A DNA stretch of 64,000 nt from positions 1 to 64,000 of the forward strand of contig NZ_JACZEP010000003.1 in NCBI RefSeq assembly GCF_014863355.1, in the 5' to 3' direction. The translations under genes were made by a program, and so were the position numbers. Positions 60,239-64,000 of this stretch are shown one piece after another (the stretch's first letter is position 1; every line of letters begins with the position of its first letter). The DNA is from Aminobacter carboxidus (GTDB lineage Bacteria > Pseudomonadota > Alphaproteobacteria > Rhizobiales > Rhizobiaceae). The notes below the pieces were generated by a model. That model was not told the origin of the DNA. It saw nothing but the letters and a program-made list of their open reading frames with translations, and made no database searches.

Positions 60239-61765
60239 CTACTTCTTGATCGAGGCGTTCCAGAAGTAGGGCCACGGCGCGGGATCGACACCCTGAAGCT
60301 TGTTCGAAATCGATGAGACAGCGTTGAAATTGCCAATCTTGATGAAAGGTGCTTCGGCGTAGATGACCTTCTGGACATCCGCCCACAAGGCGACGCGCTT
60401 GGCTGGATCAGCTTCCGCCGTAAAGGTGTCAACCGCAGTCTTCCGTGCGGGAGTGTCCCACCAGCCCGGCGAGCTGGTCGAAAGCGAACCGATCAGCCCC
60501 GGCTCGGGCAGGAAGGGGCTATGGGTGATGTAGATGTCCCACAGGCCCTTGTCGGCGCGGCGCTGAGTCAATGTGGCCCAATCGACAACCTGCATATCGA
60601 CGTTGAAGCCGGCCAGTTTGAGATATTCGGCGGCGACCTGCGCCATCTTGTAGTGAAATTCATACTGGCGGCTGGTCAGGATGCGGATTGGCTCGCCCTT
60701 GTAGCCGGCGGCCGTTGCGGCAGCCTTTGCGCCTTCGGGATCGGCGGCATTGTAGTTGCCTTCGACACCGGCGTCGGTGCTCCAGGCAAACGCCGATGGG
60801 TAGATATTGCCCTCAAGGGCGTAGAAGTCCGTCGAGCCGAACGCCGCCGCAAGCATGTCTTCCATGCTGAGTGCCTGGCGGATCGCCTTGCGAACTTCCA
60901 TGTTGTTGGCAGCGCCCTCAGCGGTGTTGAAGACGAATACCGGATAGCCGAACGGCTTGAGCAGCATTGGCTGCGTTGCCGCGGCACTTTTCAGCTTGTC
61001 GAAGGATTCAACCGGCAGGGCGTCGACGTAGTCGTACTGGCCTGAAACGGCGGCCTCGATGCGAGTGTTCGCGTCAGGAACAGGCACGAAACGGATCTCG
61101 TCGAGGTAGGCGTGACGCGCCCCGCCATAGCCGTCGCTGTCGTTTGAGCGCGACTGATATCCATCGAAGCGGACCAGCTGGATATATTGGTCAGCCTTGC
61201 GTTCCTTCAGCATGTAAGGACCGGTGCCAACAAATTCACTCATCGTGTCGGCCTGCTTTTCAGACGGAATGATGATGGCGGCAGAGTTGTTGAAGGCAAG
61301 CAGCGCGCTGAGCGGCGCATAGGGTTGCTTCAGCTGGATCGTAACCGTCGTCGAATCCGGCGCGGTGATGGATTCGATGAAACCGGCTGCCTGCTTGCCG
61401 CGCGAGGCCAGCTTGGTCCAGCGGTTGAGCGAAGCGACCACGTCGGCCGAGTCCATGTCGGTGCCGTCCTGGAATTTGATGCCGGACCTTAGCTTGACGG
61501 TGAAAGTCTTGCCGTCAGCAGTGATCTCGGGAAGGCTTTCGGCCAGGAGCGGAGTCACGCTCCACTTCTTGTCGAAGGTGTAGAGCGTCTCGAACATATG
61601 CTGGGTTACGATGCCGACCAGATCGGCAGTCGAGGTCATCGGGTCAAGCGTTGGCGGTTCGCCAATGGTGGCGACATTGATGACGCCCCCCTTTTCCTGC
61701 GCCACTAGGTCGTTCGGCATAGCCGCCAGCAGCAAGGCGGCAAAAGGAACAAGCTTCGATTTCAT
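60239..61765 (-). CDS. Dipeptide-type ABC substrate-binding protein (SBP_bac_5)
   Basis: A 508-residue periplasmic binding protein. A signal peptide covers about residues 1-22. The SBP_bac_5 pattern appears as ATIGEPPTLDPMTSTAD, then FETLYTFDKKWSVTPLLAESLPE. GGGAGAAG precedes the ATG at 61765. Its C-terminal region (WDIYITHSPFLPEPGLIGSL) is paralogous to the partial protein at 63698-64000, so two binding proteins may serve one permease. Confidence 0.92.
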   Translation of the reverse strand: MKSKLVPFAALLLAAMPNDLVAQEKGGVINVATIGEPPTLDPMTSTADLVGIVTQHMFETLYTFDKKWSVTPLLAESLPEITADGKTFTVKLRSGIKFQDGTDMDSADVVASLNRWTKLASRGKQAAGFIESITAPDSTTVTIQLKQPYAPLSALLAFNNSAAIIIPSEKQADTMSEFVGTGPYMLKERKADQYIQLVRFDGYQSRSNDSDGYGGARHAYLDEIRFVPVPDANTRIEAAVSGQYDYVDALPVESFDKLKSAAATQPMLLKPFGYPVFVFNTAEGAANNMEVRKAIRQALSMEDMLAAAFGSTDFYALEGNIYPSAFAWSTDAGVEGNYNAADPEGAKAAATAAGYKGEPIRILTSRQYEFHYKMAQVAAEYLKLAGFNVDMQVVDWATLTQRRADKGLWDIYITHSPFLPEPGLIGSLSTSSPGWWDTPARKTAVDTFTAEADPAKRVALWADVQKVIYAEAPFIKIGNFNAVSSISNKLQGVDPAPWPYFWNASIKK

Positions 61766-62014
61766 TGTATCTTCTCCCATTTTATTCTGCAGTTATGTAA
61801 TAGCAGCTTTAATAAAAGAATACATGTCTGGAAGCCGCTGTCAATGTGCCGACCGCAGCTCGGCGTGACCGGACTTCAGGACTCGGACGGATCCGATTAC
61901 CAGCGAAGTTTGTCTTGCTGAAATCCCGGTCCTGGCAGAGGCCCAAATGGGCCTAGCCAGGGTAGCCGGTTGCGATTACGTCGTGACGCCAGGCGGCGAC
62001 GGACATCACGCCAT
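61766..62014. promoter_or_regulatory. Promoter region of the dipeptide transporter with IclR-like motif and upstream hairpin
   Basis: A 249-base gap. Near the binding-protein start it is AT-rich and holds TATGTAATAGC (61794-61804), matching the motif near IclR. At 61931-61961 a stem formed by CCTGGC/GCCAGG and AGGCCC/GGGCCT with an AAAT loop may end or attenuate the leftward D-aminopeptidase transcript. No T-run. Confidence 0.45.
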
Positions 62015-63640
62015 CTAAGCCAACCTGGCCAGCACCACGTCCCGGCCACGGTCGCTGTTGAACACAATTGCGTCGCTACCGATGCGGACAGTGTAGAGCC
62101 ACGGCAGCACCCAAGGCGCGATACGCCATTGATCGTGGATATCGGCTTCGCTCGGGCGAGCGAGATACATATCCGCATCGCATGCATCGAGCGAAAGCAG
62201 TGCTGCGCCAAAAGGCGAGGTCACGCGCATGATCCGGCGTCCATCGACATTGTCGATGCTTGCGGTCAAACCGCTTTCGGCGCTGCCATATGTTCCAAAC
62301 AGGTCGTTCCCGATTTGCCCGGGCGCTTCCACCCGTCGATAGCGCCTTGAGCGGCCGAACGTCTCGGTGAGTATCGATCCGTCCGTGTTCAACGAGAATA
62401 CAAATGGCGGTAGTGAGCCGCGCGCATGAAATTTGCCTGGCTCGGCTTCCTCGAGCGCCGAGACGCCCATGCTGCCAACGATCGCTGGCAGTCCGCTCGA
62501 TTCCTCAAGAGCCAAGACGAAGCTGCCATCGTCGGATCGCCAGAAGCCGTAACGGGTCTTGAGGGCAGCAATGCCCTCCGGCGAAATCACGCCGCCTGGG
62601 TCGCGGCCAAGCACAATGTCGAGCATGTCGCGCGCCAGCCCAAACGATGAAAAATCGTCGTGGTTGGACAAGACAATGATGGAAACATCATCCGCCGTGG
62701 CACGGAAGGATTCCGAACGCGAGCCAGCGATCCAGCCGCCATGGCCGACGAGCGAGACACCTTTGTGGCGCGTATTGACGAGGCCCAGCCCATAGGGCGA
62801 CGCAACATCGTTGATCGTCACATAGGGCCGCCCCATGCGCTCAATCATCTCTGCCGTGCCGACCTTTGGCTCCAGCAGATTTTGCTGCCAGATGATCATG
62901 TCCGCCAGCGTCGAAACGAGGCCGCCCTCGCCGCCGATTGCAATGCCCCAGGCCGATTTGAGCCACTGTCCCTGCGGACCGCGCCGATGATGATCGGCCA
63001 GACGAGGATAGATTTCGTCGTCCCTCACCATCAGTTGGGTGTCAGTCATCCCAAGGGGGCCGGTGATGTAGTGCTCAAGCGCTTCGTTGAAGCTCTTGCC
63101 GGTGACCTTCTCAATCAGTTCGGACAGCAGAAGAAAATTTGAGTTGCTGTAGAGAACGTCGGTCATCGGCGCAAAATTCAGCGTCTTTTGCCGCGCAACG
63201 ATCGCCTTTGCGGCCGACCTGGAAGACGGCGCGGTAATTGGAATGCCGGCCATGATCATCGAATCCAGAATGTCGCGGATGCCACTGGAGTTCGACGCCA
63301 GATGACCAAGCGTAACCTGACTGCCCCAGTCGGGCAGCCAGGGAAAATGATCTCGTATGTCGTCCTCGAGCGAGAGCTTCCCCTCGGCTTCCAGCATCAG
63401 GATCATCATCACGGTGAACTGCTTGCTCTGGGAGGCAATTCGTACGACTGAGCGATCCGTCAACGGCAATTGATGTGCCAGACTGGCAAGCCCCCTCACC
63501 CGCTGGTAAATTAGGTTGCCTTTGTGCAGCACAGCCACGGCAACGCCGGGCGCGTCGGGCGGTGCCGCACCAAAGACAAGCGCATCAAGCCGTGCGGTCT
63601 CGGTTAATCCAAGCGATCCCGAAAACTGAGAAACAGACAT
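62015..63640 (-). CDS. D-aminopeptidase-like serine beta-lactamase-family enzyme (DAP type)
   Basis: A 541-residue penicillin-recognising enzyme. The nucleophile motif is S70-Q-S-K73 (IASQSKQF), with Y164-S-N166 (LYSNSNF) and HGG in SLVGHGGWIAG. These spots and the overall three-domain length match the D-aminopeptidase of Ochrobactrum anthropi, which releases N-terminal D-residues, rather than class C beta-lactamases. The C-terminal 200 residues are predicted beta-barrel domains of that enzyme. No clear signal peptide is seen, so it probably acts inside the cell on imported D-peptides. The ATG at 63640 is preferred to the GTG at 63652. Confidence 0.82.
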   Translation of the reverse strand: MSVSQFSGSLGLTETARLDALVFGAAPPDAPGVAVAVLHKGNLIYQRVRGLASLAHQLPLTDRSVVRIASQSKQFTVMMILMLEAEGKLSLEDDIRDHFPWLPDWGSQVTLGHLASNSSGIRDILDSMIMAGIPITAPSSRSAAKAIVARQKTLNFAPMTDVLYSNSNFLLLSELIEKVTGKSFNEALEHYITGPLGMTDTQLMVRDDEIYPRLADHHRRGPQGQWLKSAWGIAIGGEGGLVSTLADMIIWQQNLLEPKVGTAEMIERMGRPYVTINDVASPYGLGLVNTRHKGVSLVGHGGWIAGSRSESFRATADDVSIIVLSNHDDFSSFGLARDMLDIVLGRDPGGVISPEGIAALKTRYGFWRSDDGSFVLALEESSGLPAIVGSMGVSALEEAEPGKFHARGSLPPFVFSLNTDGSILTETFGRSRRYRRVEAPGQIGNDLFGTYGSAESGLTASIDNVDGRRIMRVTSPFGAALLSLDACDADMYLARPSEADIHDQWRIAPWVLPWLYTVRIGSDAIVFNSDRGRDVVLARLA

Positions 63641-63697
63641 TCGATATTCCACAGCAAGCCGTCCGCCCCCGGGAGAAGCGGGGACGGACTGGTCCTC

Positions 63698-64000
63698 TTA
63701 TTTTTCCAGCGACACGTTCCAGAATGAGGCCCAAGGGGACGGCCAGAAGCCGGTCAATCCGGGCGCCTTGGCCGATAGTGCGCTAAAGTTGCCGACTTTG
63801 ATCATCGGTGCCTGCTCCATGATCAGCGACTGCACAGTGCCAAAAGCAGCAATGCGCTTCGCCGGGTCGGCCGTGCCTGTCAGCGTTGTCATCGCATCCG
63901 CGATCTCTGGCGTACTCCACCAGCCTACTGTCGTCGGAGACAGGATGTTGATCAGTGCCGGCTCTGCCAAAAATGGGCTGTGCGTGATGAAGATGTCCCA
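63698..64000 (-). CDS. Second dipeptide-type substrate-binding protein, C-terminal part
   Basis: The last 100 codons of a gene that runs off the right edge. The frame continues to the window end, reading WDIFITHSPFLAEPALI and ending NFSALSAKAPGL, PSPWASFWNVSLEK. It closely parallels the end of the 60239 binding protein, so it is a paralogue. Its start and signal peptide are outside the window. The D-aminopeptidase gene follows it on the same strand after about 57 bases. Confidence 0.88.
   Translation of the reverse strand, partial: WDIFITHSPFLAEPALINILSPTTVGWWSTPEIADAMTTLTGTADPAKRIAAFGTVQSLIMEQAPMIKVGNFSALSAKAPGLTGFWPSPWASFWNVSLEK

Noticed and set aside
62015-63640. Class C beta-lactamase or resistance gene
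   Set aside because: Motifs and length fit the D-aminopeptidase subgroup, no clear signal peptide is seen, and it lies in a peptide-uptake locus.
1-64000. CRISPR arrays, tRNA or rRNA genes, prophage genes, replication origins
   Set aside because: I saw no regularly spaced repeats, cloverleaf sequences, phage structural genes or repABC/parAB-like genes in the window.

Overview
The window is GC-rich, densely packed accessory DNA from an alphaproteobacterium. It is most likely a member of the Rhizobiales near Mesorhizobium, Aminobacter, Ochrobactrum or Brucella. That placement is an inference. It rests on codon use, on a protein closely resembling the Brucella DXR-like (DRL) enzyme, on peptidase families first known from Ochrobactrum, and on an ISNCY-type transposase remnant. 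I see no rRNA, tRNA, ribosomal-protein or CRISPR features. Nearly every gene belongs to an uptake or catabolic operon with its own regulator.

Layout: (1) 1-117, start of a TauE/SafE permease. (2) 611-9940, an AraC regulator divergent from a Rieske oxygenase, its flavin/2Fe-2S reductase, an adenosine-deaminase-family enzyme and a BMP-type nucleoside ABC transporter, closed by a strong terminator: a candidate modified-purine catabolic operon. (3) 10165-15011, a DRL-type oxidoreductase followed by E1alpha, E1beta and a lipoyl/hydrolase E2 of acetoin-dehydrogenase type. (4) 15041-21129, an RpiR regulator, a polyamine-type ABC transporter and a self-processing DmpA-type aminopeptidase. (5) 21157-29984, a HAD phosphatase, three proteins of unknown function, GutM, a complete glucitol-family PTS (EIIC, EIIBC, EIIA, HPr-EI fusion) and a SorC regulator. 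(6) 30002-37017, a second SorC regulator, an AfuA/PhnS-type ABC transporter, a metallo-beta-lactamase-fold hydrolase and SurE. (7) 37045-46735, an eleven-gene minus-strand operon: four-subunit 2-oxoacid:ferredoxin oxidoreductase, acyl-CoA-ligase-like protein, Liv-type ABC transporter and a ferredoxin reductase. It is divergent from a 7Fe ferredoxin gene, with TetR and SDR genes beyond. (8) 49012-52520, an MFS exporter, a DUF1127-like small protein, a wHTH-TolB-TPR regulator and an IS scar. (9) 52600-64000, a dipeptide-type ABC transporter with D-aminopeptidase, cog3964 amidohydrolase, RidA, SelA-like PLP enzyme and IclR: a candidate D-amino-acid peptide or conjugate catabolic locus.

The most interesting reading links regions 3, 5 and 6. 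The promoters of the DRL operon, the PTS operon and the AfuA-type ABC operon share a half-site of the form ACARATGWTC, arranged as an inverted repeat around a TTGACA hexamer. Two SorC regulators lie beside two of these operons. The PTS operon has no polyol-phosphate dehydrogenase of its own, and DRL is in the same presumed regulon. The chemistry suggests catabolism of 2-C-methyl-D-erythritol: PTS import gives the 4-phosphate (MEP), DRL run backwards gives 1-deoxy-D-xylulose 5-phosphate (DXP), and the acetoin-dehydrogenase-like complex cleaves this acyloin to acetyl-CoA and glyceraldehyde 3-phosphate. The ABC/MBL/SurE operon could feed in a phosphorylated relative. The substrate is inferred, not shown; the gene families and shared DNA motif are visible in the sequence.
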